Of a DNA stretch of 57,762 nt, positions 29,169 through 38,513 are shown one piece after another. Location of the stretch: contig CAMLDQ010000001.1 of assembly GCA_946478965.1 (NCBI GenBank), positions 1 through 57,762 on the forward strand, given 5' to 3'. The stretch is from an uncultured Methylobacillus sp. GTDB taxonomy: Bacteria; Pseudomonadota; Gammaproteobacteria; Burkholderiales; Methylophilaceae. The position numbers were made by a program, and so were the translations under genes. The first letter of the stretch is position 1; every line of letters starts with the position of its first letter. Below the pieces are notes generated by a model. The model was not told the DNA's origin, made no database searches, and saw nothing but the letters and a program-made list of their open reading frames with translations.

Positions 29169-30611
29169 TTACAGCGCTTTGCGTTGACTCGCGGCAGGAA
29201 TCTGCAGCGATTCACGGTACTTCGCGATGGTGCGCCGCGCGACCACGATGCCCTGCTTGCCGAGAATTTCGGTAATCTGGTTGTCGGAGAGCGGCTTCTT
29301 TGGGTTTTCCTCGCCGACCAATTGCTTGATGAGCGCGCGGATCGCCGTGGCGGAACATGCGCCTCCGGAGTCGGTAGCGACATGGCTGCCGAAAAAATAC
29401 TTGAGTTCGTATACCCCGCGTGGAGTGAGCATATACTTACGCGTTGTCACCCGCGAAATCGTGGATTCATGCAGCCCAACCTCGTCGGCAATTTCACGCA
29501 GCACCAGTGGCCGCATGGCAATCTCGCCGTGCTCGAAGAAATTGCGCTGGCGATCCACCACCGCTTGCGAAACCCGCAGTATGGTCGAGAAGCGTTGCTG
29601 GATGTTCTTGATCATCCATTTGGCTTCCTGCATCTGGCTCATCAGGTATTGGCTGGAATTGTCCCGGTTGCGCTTGAGAATGTCCGCGTAGACCTGATTG
29701 ATGCGCAGTTTGGGCATGACTTCCTGGTTAAGTGCGGCCAGCCACACGCCCTTGATTTTCTTGACCACGATTTCGTGCTGGATGTACTGGTCCGAACCGA
29801 TGGCTGTGAAGCCGGCGCCGGGGCGCGGATTGAGCTGCGTGATGAGCTGCTGCACATCGCGCAGCGTTTCTTCGTTGCAATGCAGCAGCTTGCGAAGCTT
29901 GGCGTAATCGCGCGACGCCAGTTCGGACAGATGGTTCTCGACCAGGGTGATGGCCATGTTGCGATGCGGGGTCTCCTCCGGCAAGGCGCGCAGCTGCAGG
30001 CTCAGGCATTCGCCGAGGTTGCGCGCGCCAATTCCGGGCGGATCCAGGTGCTGGATCAGTTTGAGTGCCGTCTGCAGTTCAAGCATCTCCACTTCCTGCT
30101 CTTCCGGCATCAGTTCGGCGAGTTCTTCCAGCGACTGTTCGAGGTAGCCATCTTCATTAATCGCGTCGACCAGCACCGCTGCCAAGGTCTGGTCGCGTTC
30201 AGACAGCGGCATCAGCTGGATCTGGTCGAGGAGATGCTCGCGCAGGGTGGGGCTGTTGGCTTCCTGAAAGGAGTAGTCGTTGTCGTCATCGTCGCTCCCG
30301 GAGCCTCCTTCTTCCCAGCGGTTGCTGGCGGGATATTCGCCATAGCTTTCGCTGAAAGCATCGCTGCCGAACTCTTCCTGGCGCGGGGCCTCTTCCTGCA
30401 CGGTTGTGGCTTCCTGCGAATTGCCGGGGGTGTATTCCTCATGGCCGCCCTCGCTGGTCTCCACGCGCTCCAAAAGGGGGTTGGCCTGGAGTATGGTTTC
30501 CAGTTCCTGGTTGAGTTCGACCGTTGAGAGTTGGAGCAGCCGGATAGACTGCTGCAGCTGCGGGGTTAGCGCCAGGTGTTGGGAGAGTCGAAGTTGAAGG
30601 CTTTGTTTCAT
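29169..30611 (-). CDS. rpoN: RNA polymerase sigma-54 factor
   Basis: Alternative sigma factor recognising -24/-12 promoters and needing AAA+ activators. The 480 residues show the Gln/Leu-rich region I (LRLSQHLALTPQLQQSIRLL), an acidic region II (about 45-115), the core-binding domain, the HTH, and the RpoN box ARRTIAKYRE (458-467). It lies between lptB and hpf, as in most proteobacteria. Note the nearby NtrX has lost the features needed to activate this factor. Confidence 0.97.
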   Translation of the reverse strand: MKQSLQLRLSQHLALTPQLQQSIRLLQLSTVELNQELETILQANPLLERVETSEGGHEEYTPGNSQEATTVQEEAPRQEEFGSDAFSESYGEYPASNRWEEGGSGSDDDDNDYSFQEANSPTLREHLLDQIQLMPLSERDQTLAAVLVDAINEDGYLEQSLEELAELMPEEQEVEMLELQTALKLIQHLDPPGIGARNLGECLSLQLRALPEETPHRNMAITLVENHLSELASRDYAKLRKLLHCNEETLRDVQQLITQLNPRPGAGFTAIGSDQYIQHEIVVKKIKGVWLAALNQEVMPKLRINQVYADILKRNRDNSSQYLMSQMQEAKWMIKNIQQRFSTILRVSQAVVDRQRNFFEHGEIAMRPLVLREIADEVGLHESTISRVTTRKYMLTPRGVYELKYFFGSHVATDSGGACSATAIRALIKQLVGEENPKKPLSDNQITEILGKQGIVVARRTIAKYRESLQIPAASQRKAL

Positions 30612-30628
30612 GATGATTCTCGGGCCCG

Positions 30629-31363
30629 TTACAGGCGGAAATCTCGACCGAGATACACTTCCCTTACACTGTCATTATGAATGATTTCGTCAGGATGACC
30701 AGAGGCAAATACCCGTCCTTCGTTGACGATATAGGCATGGTCGCAGATACCCAGAGTTTCGCGCACGTTGTGGTCCGTAATCAGTACCCCGATATCGCGT
30801 TCAGTCAGGTAGCGGATGATTTTCTGGATATCCAGCACCGCGATCGGGTCGATCCCTGCAAACGGTTCGTCCAGCAGGATAAAGCGAGGATTGGTCGCCA
30901 GGCAGCGGGCGATTTCCACGCGCCGGCGTTCGCCGCCCGATAGACTGACGGCGGGGTTGTAGCGCAGGTGGGTGATATGGAGTTCGCCCAAGAGTTCTTC
31001 CAGCTTCTCCTGCTGCTGCTCCGGTGTGAGTTTCTGCAATTCGAGTATGGCGAGGATGTTGTCGGCCACATTCAATTTGCGGAAGATCGAAGGCTCCTGT
31101 GGCAGGTAGGAAAGCCCCATCTTCGCCCGGCGGTGGATAGGCAGCTTGCCGATATCGCGATTGTCGAGCAGGATATGGCCGCCGTCCAGCGGCACCAGCC
31201 CGACCATCATGTAGAAACTGGTGGTTTTGCCTGCGCCGTTGGGTCCGAGCAGGCCGACGACCTCGCCGCTCTTGATCGAGAGCGAGATGTCCTGCACCAC
31301 GGTACGCGCCTTGTAGCTCTTGCGCAGATTTTCGACTTTCAGTTCACTCACGGAATGACTCAC
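30629..31363 (-). CDS. lptB: LPS export ABC transporter ATPase LptB
   Basis: Cytosolic ATPase driving LPS extraction from the inner membrane with LptFG/LptC. The 244 residues contain Walker [10 protein letters not shown] (40-48), signature [15 protein letters not shown], Walker [14 protein letters not shown] and the H-loop ([11 protein letters not shown]). The 4-nt ATGA overlap with lptA shows translational coupling. lptF/lptG are not in the window. Confidence 0.97.
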   Translation of the reverse strand: MSHSVSELKVENLRKSYKARTVVQDISLSIKSGEVVGLLGPNGAGKTTSFYMMVGLVPLDGGHILLDNRDIGKLPIHRRAKMGLSYLPQEPSIFRKLNVADNILAILELQKLTPEQQQEKLEELLGELHITHLRYNPAVSLSGGERRRVEIARCLATNPRFILLDEPFAGIDPIAVLDIQKIIRYLTERDIGVLITDHNVRETLGICDHAYIVNEGRVFASGHPDEIIHNDSVREVYLGRDFRL

Positions 31364-31914
31364 GGATTCTCGGCGGGGGCGGGCGGCGTCTTTTTCTTGG
31401 GCTGGATCACCGCATGCACGCGGCCTTTGGGCGTGTCGGGTGCTGCGGCTTGTCCGCTTTGGCCGATCACTTCAGCGTACTCGGCGCCGGCGTCATACAT
31501 GATGTATTCGCCGTGGACAATATCCTCGCCGCGCTTGACCCAGGCCTTGGTGTAGAGCTGTACCTTGTCCATGCGCCCATCGTACTCGATGCGCTGGGCA
31601 CTACCCTGGATGTATTCGTCCTTGCCTTCTTCCTTCTGCTTGAAGGTGGTCGGGTTGCCGTAGGAGGTGCTGTGCTGGAAGCCGTTGGCATCCTCGCGCA
31701 CGATCAGTTTATCGGCGTGGATGACCAGTGTTCCCTGCGTCAGCACGACATTGCCGGTATAGACGCTGGTTTTCTTGGCGTCGTTGACGGTGACGTTGTC
31801 GGCTTCCAGGTCGATCGGTTTGTCGCGATCGGCTTTTTCTGCCATGGCGAGGGAGCAGAATAGCAGGGCCATGACGGCAAACACAAAGTTAAGGCTGCGA
31901 TGCGGGTTTTTCAT
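31360..31914 (-). CDS. lptA: LPS transport periplasmic protein LptA
   Basis: Periplasmic bridge protein carrying LPS between LptC and LptD. The 184 residues begin with a signal peptide (about 1-25, SLAMA cleavage), then an OstA-like beta-jellyroll (about 30-150) with the [12 protein letters not shown] start. The tail is Pro/Lys-rich. It overlaps lptC by 26 nt and lptB by 4 nt. Confidence 0.93.
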   Translation of the reverse strand: MKNPHRSLNFVFAVMALLFCSLAMAEKADRDKPIDLEADNVTVNDAKKTSVYTGNVVLTQGTLVIHADKLIVREDANGFQHSTSYGNPTTFKQKEEGKDEYIQGSAQRIEYDGRMDKVQLYTKAWVKRGEDIVHGEYIMYDAGAEYAEVIGQSGQAAAPDTPKGRVHAVIQPKKKTPPAPAENP

Positions 31915-32617
31915 AATGTCTCCGGATGCGGGTCTTGGGTGCGCCGACCTTGGCTTTGCTGGTTGAGGCAGTCTTGGTATTCGGTTTTTTCCCTGCGGTG
32001 GGTTTCACGAGGGCTGGCGGCTGTTTCAGCGCTGGCAGCTTGCTATCCGGCCGCTCGTAGTGCACCCGCACATTTTTTAATAGTTTCAGAATCCCATGTT
32101 TCTTGTCGTATACCATGCCGATTGCATGTACAACCGTGCGCGGCGCCTGCAGGATAGACACGGGACGGTCGGTGGTCGCCACTTCGTTGTCCGGGTTAAG
32201 GTGCAGGTAGTCCGTGAGCAGGGTCATCTCGGTACGCTGGCCTGTGGGAAAGCGTACTACCTTCACATTATCCATGAAATAGACATCGTCGCCATTGCTT
32301 GTGACCAACCCGCGTTGGCCCTCGATCTGGGTGTAGGGTTTGCTGGCGACATACTGCGTGAAGCGAGGGCGTACCAGATGCGTGCTGTCGTCGTCGGGGA
32401 AATGCACCATTTCCGTGGCGGCCAGGGTGTACTGGGGAATGCCGTCGGCGCCGGTTTTCAGGGTGTCGAAATTGGACATCTTGTAATCCGGGTCGTGGCG
32501 GGCGTTACCATCATGCTTCTGGCCGAAGGGCTGCACCGTGCGGTCGGCCCAGAAACTGAGCGCGGCCAGCAATGCCAGCAGCAGCAGCGGGAACCAGGTT
32601 GCGGAACGGCCATGCAT
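31889..32617 (-). CDS. lptC: LPS export protein LptC with long basic C-terminal tail
   Basis: Single-pass inner-membrane protein handing LPS to LptA. A membrane segment lies at about 8-25, followed by the periplasmic LptC jellyroll (about 35-185). At 242 residues it is about 50 longer than E. coli LptC: residues from about 195 on form a Pro/Lys/Ala-rich basic tail ending near [11 protein letters not shown], coded partly over the lptA start. Position between kdsC and lptA supports the call. Confidence 0.9.
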   Translation of the reverse strand: MHGRSATWFPLLLLALLAALSFWADRTVQPFGQKHDGNARHDPDYKMSNFDTLKTGADGIPQYTLAATEMVHFPDDDSTHLVRPRFTQYVASKPYTQIEGQRGLVTSNGDDVYFMDNVKVVRFPTGQRTEMTLLTDYLHLNPDNEVATTDRPVSILQAPRTVVHAIGMVYDKKHGILKLLKNVRVHYERPDSKLPALKQPPALVKPTAGKKPNTKTASTSKAKVGAPKTRIRRHYEKPASQP

Positions 32618-32678
32618 GGTAAGCGGATTCTAGCTGCGGCCGGCGTGGGGCGACGATGTCAGGCTGAATCGGAACGAT

Positions 32679-32704
32679 GAGAAAAGGATCATCCTGGTTT
32701 TCTC
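32679..32704 (-). other. Imperfect hairpin between kdsC and lptC
   Basis: GAGAAAA and TTTTCTC arms at the ends of 32679-32704 can pair around an inner GGA/TCC stem with a small bulge. It covers the kdsC stop codon in the 85 bp gap to lptC, the largest gap in this part of the operon. It could adjust kdsC versus lptC levels by partial termination or processing; no activity is shown. Confidence 0.3.
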
Positions 32705-33230
32705 AAGCGAGGAATTGCGCCATTTGCGCTTCGAGCGTGCCTTGCGCCTGCATGATGAACTCCACTGCCTCCCTGACGGCGCCGCGCCCACCTTCGCGCT
32801 GAGTGACGTAATGCGCGTGCTGTTTCACCAGTGAGGGAGCGGCCGGAACGGTAATGGCCAGGCCGCAACGCCGCATCGGAGGAAGGTCGACGACGTCATC
32901 GCCCATGAATGCGCATTGCGCGGGGTCCAGACCTAGCTCGGCGGCGAGATGCATAAAAGCTTCCAGTTTGTCTTCAACGCCTTGGAAGTAATGGGCAACA
33001 CCGGTATTTTCGGCACGCTTCACCACCACATTCGAGGTGCGGCCGGTAATAATGGCCATGTCCACGCCGCTTGCCTTGAGCAGTTTCATGCCCAGCCCGT
33101 CCTGCGTGTTGAACGATTTGAACTCCTGACCGTCGTCGCACAGGTAAAGGCTGCCGTCGGTCATGACGCCATCGACGTCGAAAACGACCAGTTTAATGCG
33201 CTTGGCGCGCTCATTGATGTCAGGGGTCAT
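32703..33230 (-). CDS. kdsC: KDO-8-phosphate phosphatase
   Basis: HAD-type phosphatase releasing KDO from KDO-8-P for LPS core synthesis. The 175 residues contain the nucleophile motif VVFDVDGVMTDG (Asp18 and Asp20), the middle Thr/Ser motif in IITGRTS and the C-terminal FMGDDVVDLPPM metal motif. It overlaps kdsD by 4 nt (ATGA). Confidence 0.96.
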   Translation of the reverse strand: MTPDINERAKRIKLVVFDVDGVMTDGSLYLCDDGQEFKSFNTQDGLGMKLLKASGVDMAIITGRTSNVVVKRAENTGVAHYFQGVEDKLEAFMHLAAELGLDPAQCAFMGDDVVDLPPMRRCGLAITVPAAPSLVKQHAHYVTQREGGRGAVREAVEFIMQAQGTLEAQMAQFLA

Positions 33231-34228
33231 ACCACTTTTGCTCGTAAAAGGTCGTGCATGTTGAGAGCGCCGACCAGAATACCGTTATCGTCGGTGACAA
33301 GCAGGCCATTGATCTTGAAGGATTCCATCAGTTCGACGGCTTCGGCTGCCAGGCGATTGGGTGAAATGGTGCGCGGATGGCGATGCATGATCTGTGCAAT
33401 CCCGGTCCGCGCTACATCGGTGCCGTTTTCGAAGGCACGGCGCAAGTCGCCATCGGTGAATATGCCAAGAGGCCTGCCGCTGCCGTCAACGATTGCGGTC
33501 ATGCCCAAGCCTTTATGCGACATTTCCAGCAATGCAGCCGAGAGCGATGCATCCTCACCCACGCGGGGGACGGCGTTGCCCTGGCGCATCACGTCGCTGA
33601 CGTGAATCAGCAAGCGGCGACCCAATGCGCCGCCTGGGTGGGCACGGGCAAAATCTTCCGTGGAAAAACCGCGTGCATCTAGCAGAGCCAGGGCAAGCGC
33701 ATCGCCCAAGGCGAGAGCGGCCGTGGTGCTGGCCGTCGGCGCCAGCCCCAATGGACAGGCTTCGCGCGTCACGGAAGCATCCAGGTGGATATCGGCTTCC
33801 TTGGCCAGCGTGGAGGCGGGGTTGCCGGTCAGGCTGATGAGCTTGGTTCCCATGCGCTTGACGATGGGGATGATGGCGAGCAGTTCCTCGCTTTCGCCTG
33901 AGTTGGAAATGGCGATCACAATGTCCTGAGCAGTAATCATGCCGAGGTCGCCGTGGCTGGCCTCTCCGGGATGCATGAAAAATGCCGGAGTGCCGGTGCT
34001 GGCGAACGTGGAGGCGATCTTGCGGCCGATGTGTCCCGACTTGCCCATGCCGCTTACCACAATGCGCCCGTGGCACTGTAAAATGAGGCTGATCGCATGC
34101 GTGAAGCTGCTATCCAGCCTGCCCGCGAGTGCCTCGACTTCTCTTGCCTCTGTCAACAGGACTTCACGGGCAAGGTCGAGCAAGCGGGCGGATTCGCCTT
34201 GCGATTCATGTAATTTTGACAGGACCAT
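33227..34228 (-). CDS. kdsD: Arabinose-5-phosphate isomerase (KdsD/KpsF)
   Basis: Interconverts ribulose-5-P and arabinose-5-P, first step to KDO. With the ATG at 34228 the protein is 333 residues: SIS sugar-isomerase domain (about 40-180, VSGMGKSGHIGRKIAST) and two CBS domains (about 210-330). The frame stays open to 34324, but the extra 32 residues overlap the divergent promoter region and are not family-like. It heads the kdsD-kdsC-lptCAB-rpoN block and is divergent from the Kef gene. Confidence 0.95.
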   Translation of the reverse strand: MVLSKLHESQGESARLLDLAREVLLTEAREVEALAGRLDSSFTHAISLILQCHGRIVVSGMGKSGHIGRKIASTFASTGTPAFFMHPGEASHGDLGMITAQDIVIAISNSGESEELLAIIPIVKRMGTKLISLTGNPASTLAKEADIHLDASVTREACPLGLAPTASTTAALALGDALALALLDARGFSTEDFARAHPGGALGRRLLIHVSDVMRQGNAVPRVGEDASLSAALLEMSHKGLGMTAIVDGSGRPLGIFTDGDLRRAFENGTDVARTGIAQIMHRHPRTISPNRLAAEAVELMESFKINGLLVTDDNGILVGALNMHDLLRAKVV

Positions 34229-34322
34229 AGCCCGCAAGTATAAAAGGGTTCGCCCTCTGAATAAAGGATAGAAGCGCAAATAAACGCCAACCCGGCACAA
34301 AATTTGCGTAAATAAATTCCCC

Positions 34323-36296
34323 ATGCCCGGTACGCTTCAAACCATACTGATATTGCTCACCGGCGCTGTCTTGGCGGTCGCCTTGTTCCGTGCCTTGCGG
34401 CTGCCGACCATGCTTGCCTATTTTCTGCTTGGATTGCTGCTGGGGCCGCACACGTTCGAGTTTCTGCCCGATACGGAAGCTAACCGTGAGCTGGCGGAAT
34501 TCGGCATCGTGTTCCTGATGTTCAGCATCGGGCTGGAGTTCAGCCTGCCGCAGCTATATGCGATGCGCAATACCGTATTCGGCCTCGGCGGCGCGCAGGT
34601 GGCCGTGACGACGCTGCTGGTGATGGCTGTGGCTGCGCTACTCGATATCGATTGGCGGACTGCGCTGATCCTGGCGGGTGCGGTGGCGATGTCGTCTACG
34701 GCGATCGTCTCCAAAATGCTGGTGGAACGGGTGGAGCTGAATTCCCGGCACGGGCGGCAGGCCGTCGGCGTACTGCTGTTCCAGGATCTGGCGGTCGTCC
34801 CATTGCTCATTCTCATTCCTGCCCTGGCGTCGCCGGGTGAGGCGCTGGGCCATACCCTGACGCTGTCCTTGCTGAAAGCGGCCGTGACGCTGGCAATCCT
34901 GCTGGTGTTCGGCAAGATGGTGATCAATCCCTGGTTCGATCTGGTTGCGCGCCAGCAATCGCGGGAGCTATTCGTGATGAATGTGCTCATGGTGACGCTG
35001 GTGCTGGCATTCGTCACGAATCTGGCTGGCCTTTCATATGCGTTGGGGGCGTTCGTCGCCGGCATGCTGATTTCTGAAACGCGCTATCGCTACCAGGTGG
35101 AATCCGACATCGCGCCGTTCCGCGACATCCTGCTGGGGCTGTTTTTCATTACGGTTGGAATGATGCTCAACATCCATGCGCTGGCGGCCAACATCGTGTG
35201 GGTGCTGGTGCTGCTGGTCCTTATCATCCTGTTCAAGGCGGCGATCATCGCCGTGCTCGCACGCATTTTCCGGCAAGAGGCCGGGGTGGCTATACGTACC
35301 GGCATCATGCTGGCGCAGACCGGGGAGTTCAGTTTCGTCATCATGTCGCATGGGGTCGAGCATCACCTGTTGAGCGGTGCCGTGTTCCAGGTGGTGCTGG
35401 CCGCAGCGCTGCTTTCCATGGCCGTGGCGCCGTTCATCATCCAGTACAACGGCTGGCTGGCTGCGCGGCTGGCGCGCAGTTATGAAAGCAACCGCGACCG
35501 CAAGGTGGCCGAAATCGAGAGCCTGGCCAGCGCGCTGAGCAATCACGTCATCATTTGCGGATTCGGCCGCAGCGGCCAGTATCTTGCACGCTTCCTGCAC
35601 GAGGAAAACATTCCATTCATCGCCCTGGATATTGATCCTGAACGGGTGCGGGAAGCCGCCGGGGCCGGGGAAAACGTCGTCTACGGCGACGCGGGGAGGC
35701 GCGTGGTGCTGAAAGCCGCCGGGGCCGAGCGCGCCAAGGTGGTCGTCATCAGCTATGCCGACCAGCACCCCTCGATGAAGGTGCTGCATGTGGTTCAGGA
35801 AAACTACCCGCAGCTGCCTGTGATTGTGCGCACCGTGGACGACAGCAACATGGAAAAATTTATCGATGCCGGTGCGGCGGAAGTGGTGCCGGAGATTCTG
35901 GAGGGCAGCCTGATGCTGGCTTCGCATGCACTTGTGATGATGGATGTGCCGCTATCGCGGGTGGTAAAGCGTATCCGTCATTTCCGTGAAGAACGCTACC
36001 AGTTGTTCCGCGGGTTTTTCCATGGACTTTCGGATTACGATCTGGATGCGCGTGACGAGGAGCAGGTCAGGCTGCGTTCGGTCGTGCTCTCTTCCGGCGC
36101 TTATGCCTGTAGCATGAAATTGCAGAATCTGGGCCTGGAGCCGTTCAAGGTGCAGATCAAGTCTGCCCGGCGCCCCAACGGCAAAGGCATCAAGCTGGAA
36201 AAAGATTCCTTGCTGCTGGAAGGCGATATTGTTGTTCTGCAGGGTACGCCGGAGAACCTGGAGCGTGCCTCGCAATACTTTTTGACCGGAAAATGA
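34323..36296 (+). CDS. CPA2 cation:proton antiporter with TrkA-N domain (KefB/YbaL-like)
   Basis: A 657-residue inner-membrane monovalent cation/proton antiporter, probably a K+ efflux system. Residues 1-390 hold about 12 membrane segments with the CPA2 motifs FRALRLPTMLAYFLLG and LLLFQDL. Residues 409-530 are a RCK/TrkA-N Rossmann domain (ICGFGRSG) and about 570-655 a TrkA-C domain. Whether it is glutathione-gated like KefC cannot be decided, and no KefF/KefG partner is adjacent. It overlaps thiO by 4 nt, unusual company but only positional. Confidence 0.92.
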   Translation: MPGTLQTILILLTGAVLAVALFRALRLPTMLAYFLLGLLLGPHTFEFLPDTEANRELAEFGIVFLMFSIGLEFSLPQLYAMRNTVFGLGGAQVAVTTLLVMAVAALLDIDWRTALILAGAVAMSSTAIVSKMLVERVELNSRHGRQAVGVLLFQDLAVVPLLILIPALASPGEALGHTLTLSLLKAAVTLAILLVFGKMVINPWFDLVARQQSRELFVMNVLMVTLVLAFVTNLAGLSYALGAFVAGMLISETRYRYQVESDIAPFRDILLGLFFITVGMMLNIHALAANIVWVLVLLVLIILFKAAIIAVLARIFRQEAGVAIRTGIMLAQTGEFSFVIMSHGVEHHLLSGAVFQVVLAAALLSMAVAPFIIQYNGWLAARLARSYESNRDRKVAEIESLASALSNHVIICGFGRSGQYLARFLHEENIPFIALDIDPERVREAAGAGENVVYGDAGRRVVLKAAGAERAKVVVISYADQHPSMKVLHVVQENYPQLPVIVRTVDDSNMEKFIDAGAAEVVPEILEGSLMLASHALVMMDVPLSRVVKRIRHFREERYQLFRGFFHGLSDYDLDARDEEQVRLRSVVLSSGAYACSMKLQNLGLEPFKVQIKSARRPNGKGIKLEKDSLLLEGDIVVLQGTPENLERASQYFLTGK

Positions 36297-37291
36297 AAAA
36301 ATCTGTTGTTATCATCGGCGCCGGTGCCGTCGGCTGTCTGAGTGCATTGGAACTGGTGAAGCGCGGCTGGCAGGTGACGCTGATCGATCGTGGGCCGGTG
36401 GGAGGTGAGGCTTCGTGGGCCGGCGGGGGCATACTCTTTCCACTGCTGCCGTGGAAATATCGCGAAGAGGTCAATCGTCTGGCGCTGGCAGGCATGGCGC
36501 GCTATCCGGTTTTGTGCGAGGAGTTGCTGCAAACGACCGGAATCGATCCCGAATACCAGGCGTGCGGCATGCTCGCACTGCCGGAATTCGGAGGTGAGTC
36601 GGCGCTGGCATGGTGCCGCGCACATGAGTTTCAGGCCGAGATGCGCGGCGATGCGTTGTGGCTTCCGCAAGTTGCGCAAGTGCGCAACCCGCGCCTGTTA
36701 CGTGCTTTGAAGGCACGCCTGGAACAACTCGGTGCCGTCATTCATGAGCAGATGGAATTGCTGCCCTTGCCGATGGATTCAGGAACAGTTCGACAGTGGC
36801 AGGCGAGTTCCGGCCAACTTTTTGAAGCGGATGCATTCGTATTGGCTGCGGGGCCGTGGAGCCGAGGACTTATCCAGGAGCATGCCATCTCGGCCGAGCT
36901 CAAGCCCATGCGTGGCCAGATGTTGCTGTATCAATTGCCGCAAGGCAGGTTGAATACGATGCTCTTTCGTGAGGATTTTTACCTGATCCCGCGGCGGGAT
37001 GGCCACATCCTTGCCGGCAGTACCGTTGAGGATGTCGGCTTCGACAAGTCGATCACCGATACGGCAGCCGAGGCCCTTGCGGCCAAGGCGGCGGCCCTGT
37101 TGCCGGAGCTCCGCGATGCGCCGCTCATTCGCCACTGGAGCGGCTTGCGCCCGGGGTCGCCCGAGAATGTGCCCGTCATCGCGCGTCATCCCGAGTTCGA
37201 CAATCTCTTTCTCAATACCGGACATTTCCGGTACGGCGTGACCATGGCGCCTTTCTGCGCCGAATTGCTGGCGGATCTGCTGGAAGGCTAG
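36293..37291 (+). CDS. thiO: Glycine oxidase ThiO-like FAD oxidoreductase
   Basis: FAD-dependent amine oxidase of the DAO family. In thiazole synthesis ThiO oxidises glycine to iminoglycine. The 332 residues show the FAD dinucleotide fold VVIIGAGAVG (5-14), GGEASWAGGGILFP and the C-terminal HWSGLRPGSPENVPVI and NTGHFRYGV segments typical of ThiO. Other thi genes are not nearby, so D-amino acid oxidase activity remains possible. It is coupled to the Kef gene by ATGA and converges on the SEC-C gene 8 bp away with no visible terminator. Confidence 0.88.
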   Translation: MKKSVVIIGAGAVGCLSALELVKRGWQVTLIDRGPVGGEASWAGGGILFPLLPWKYREEVNRLALAGMARYPVLCEELLQTTGIDPEYQACGMLALPEFGGESALAWCRAHEFQAEMRGDALWLPQVAQVRNPRLLRALKARLEQLGAVIHEQMELLPLPMDSGTVRQWQASSGQLFEADAFVLAAGPWSRGLIQEHAISAELKPMRGQMLLYQLPQGRLNTMLFREDFYLIPRRDGHILAGSTVEDVGFDKSITDTAAEALAAKAAALLPELRDAPLIRHWSGLRPGSPENVPVIARHPEFDNLFLNTGHFRYGVTMAPFCAELLADLLEG

Positions 37292-37299
37292 AGCCGGAT

Positions 37300-38508
37300 T
37301 CAGAGGATTACTGCAACGACCTGCTTGGTGAACACGCTGAAGCAGAGATATTCATAGCGCCAGCCGTATTGCGCGACGGCTTCCTGGAAAGCCTTGAATT
37401 CATCCTCGCGCCAGTGCGCGTTGCCGATGTATTCGTCGAACACGATGACGGTGCCCGGTACGATGCGCGGCGCCAGGCAATTGAGCACGGTTTTTGTCGA
37501 ACTGTAAATATCGCAATCGATATTCAGCAGGCGGACAGGGCCGGGAGTTTTCGATAGAAACTCGGGCAATGTCTGGTCGAACCACCCTGCGTGCAGTTTT
37601 ACATTTTTCGGCACAGCAGGTAGAACGCCCTTGGTGGAATAGCTTCCTTTGGATTCGTTATGCCAAGCCTCGGGCAAGCCCTCGAAGCTGTCGAACCCAT
37701 GCACTTCCTGTCCGGCGAGCGACGCGATCTGCCGGATGGTATTGCCGTGCCGTACACCGAATTCCACTACCAAGCCGCTTGCTGGCGCCGCGCGAAACGC
37801 ATGTTTGAAGGTATCCAGCATACTGCCGGTAATCATCGGCAGCTTGGGCGCGGTCGACTTGAGATAACGCCATGCATCCAGCCTGGCCTTGTCCAGATCG
37901 GTGCCGTGTTCCAGGCGTTCGAAATGTGTTTCGGCGGTTTGTGTGTCGCCTGCATAGTCCAGCAATACGCTCTGCATGAAGCGGGCATCTCGGTCGGGCG
38001 GGATGAGTGCCAGTACGTGCTCCAGGCTGCGTATCGCTGGCAGTAAATTAGCTGGATCGATCAACAAGGCATGAAGGTTGTAGTGGGCATTTGCGTAATT
38101 CGGCTGCAGCGCGATGGCTTTGCGATATTGCGCCTCGGCAAGTTCTAGCCTACCTTGCTCGTGGTAAGCGAAACCAAGATTGCTCAGGTATTCCGGATTG
38201 TTGGGGGCGAATTTGATGGCTTTGCTAATCCAGCTGACCGCCACTTCGATGTTGCCATCATGCAAGGCGAGCGTGCCCATCAGGTGTAGTGCATCCGGCT
38301 GGTTCGGCACCAATTGAAGTATTTGTCGGCAAATGACTTCTGCCTTTTGCAATTGCCCAGCTTGCTGATGCATCAGTGCGCCGCGCAAGGCCTGGGGGAT
38401 GGAAGCAAGCACCGCCGCAGCCTGTGCTTGTTCCTTTTGCTGACAGCATTGCTTGTATTTCTTGCCGCTGCCGCAAGGGCAGGGGTCGTTGCGTCCAGGA
38501 TTCTGCAT
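37300..38508 (-). CDS. SEC-C / TPR / TylF-like O-methyltransferase fusion
   Basis: A 402-residue three-part protein. Residues 5-22 are a SEC-C zinc motif (Cys10, Cys12, Cys21, Cys22). Residues about 40-210 hold tetratricopeptide repeats (for example AISYN-style helices around 70-150). Residues about 230-402 resemble a class I SAM methyltransferase of the macrocin-O-methyltransferase (TylF/CmcI) type, with [16 protein letters not shown], a following [11 protein letters not shown] and [12 protein letters not shown]. The substrate is unknown. It starts 5 nt after the TPR-sulfotransferase stop, so the pair is one operon and may modify the same molecule. Confidence 0.8.
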   Translation of the reverse strand: MQNPGRNDPCPCGSGKKYKQCCQQKEQAQAAAVLASIPQALRGALMHQQAGQLQKAEVICRQILQLVPNQPDALHLMGTLALHDGNIEVAVSWISKAIKFAPNNPEYLSNLGFAYHEQGRLELAEAQYRKAIALQPNYANAHYNLHALLIDPANLLPAIRSLEHVLALIPPDRDARFMQSVLLDYAGDTQTAETHFERLEHGTDLDKARLDAWRYLKSTAPKLPMITGSMLDTFKHAFRAAPASGLVVEFGVRHGNTIRQIASLAGQEVHGFDSFEGLPEAWHNESKGSYSTKGVLPAVPKNVKLHAGWFDQTLPEFLSKTPGPVRLLNIDCDIYSSTKTVLNCLAPRIVPGTVIVFDEYIGNAHWREDEFKAFQEAVAQYGWRYEYLCFSVFTKQVVAVIL

Positions 38509-38513
38509 GGTGC

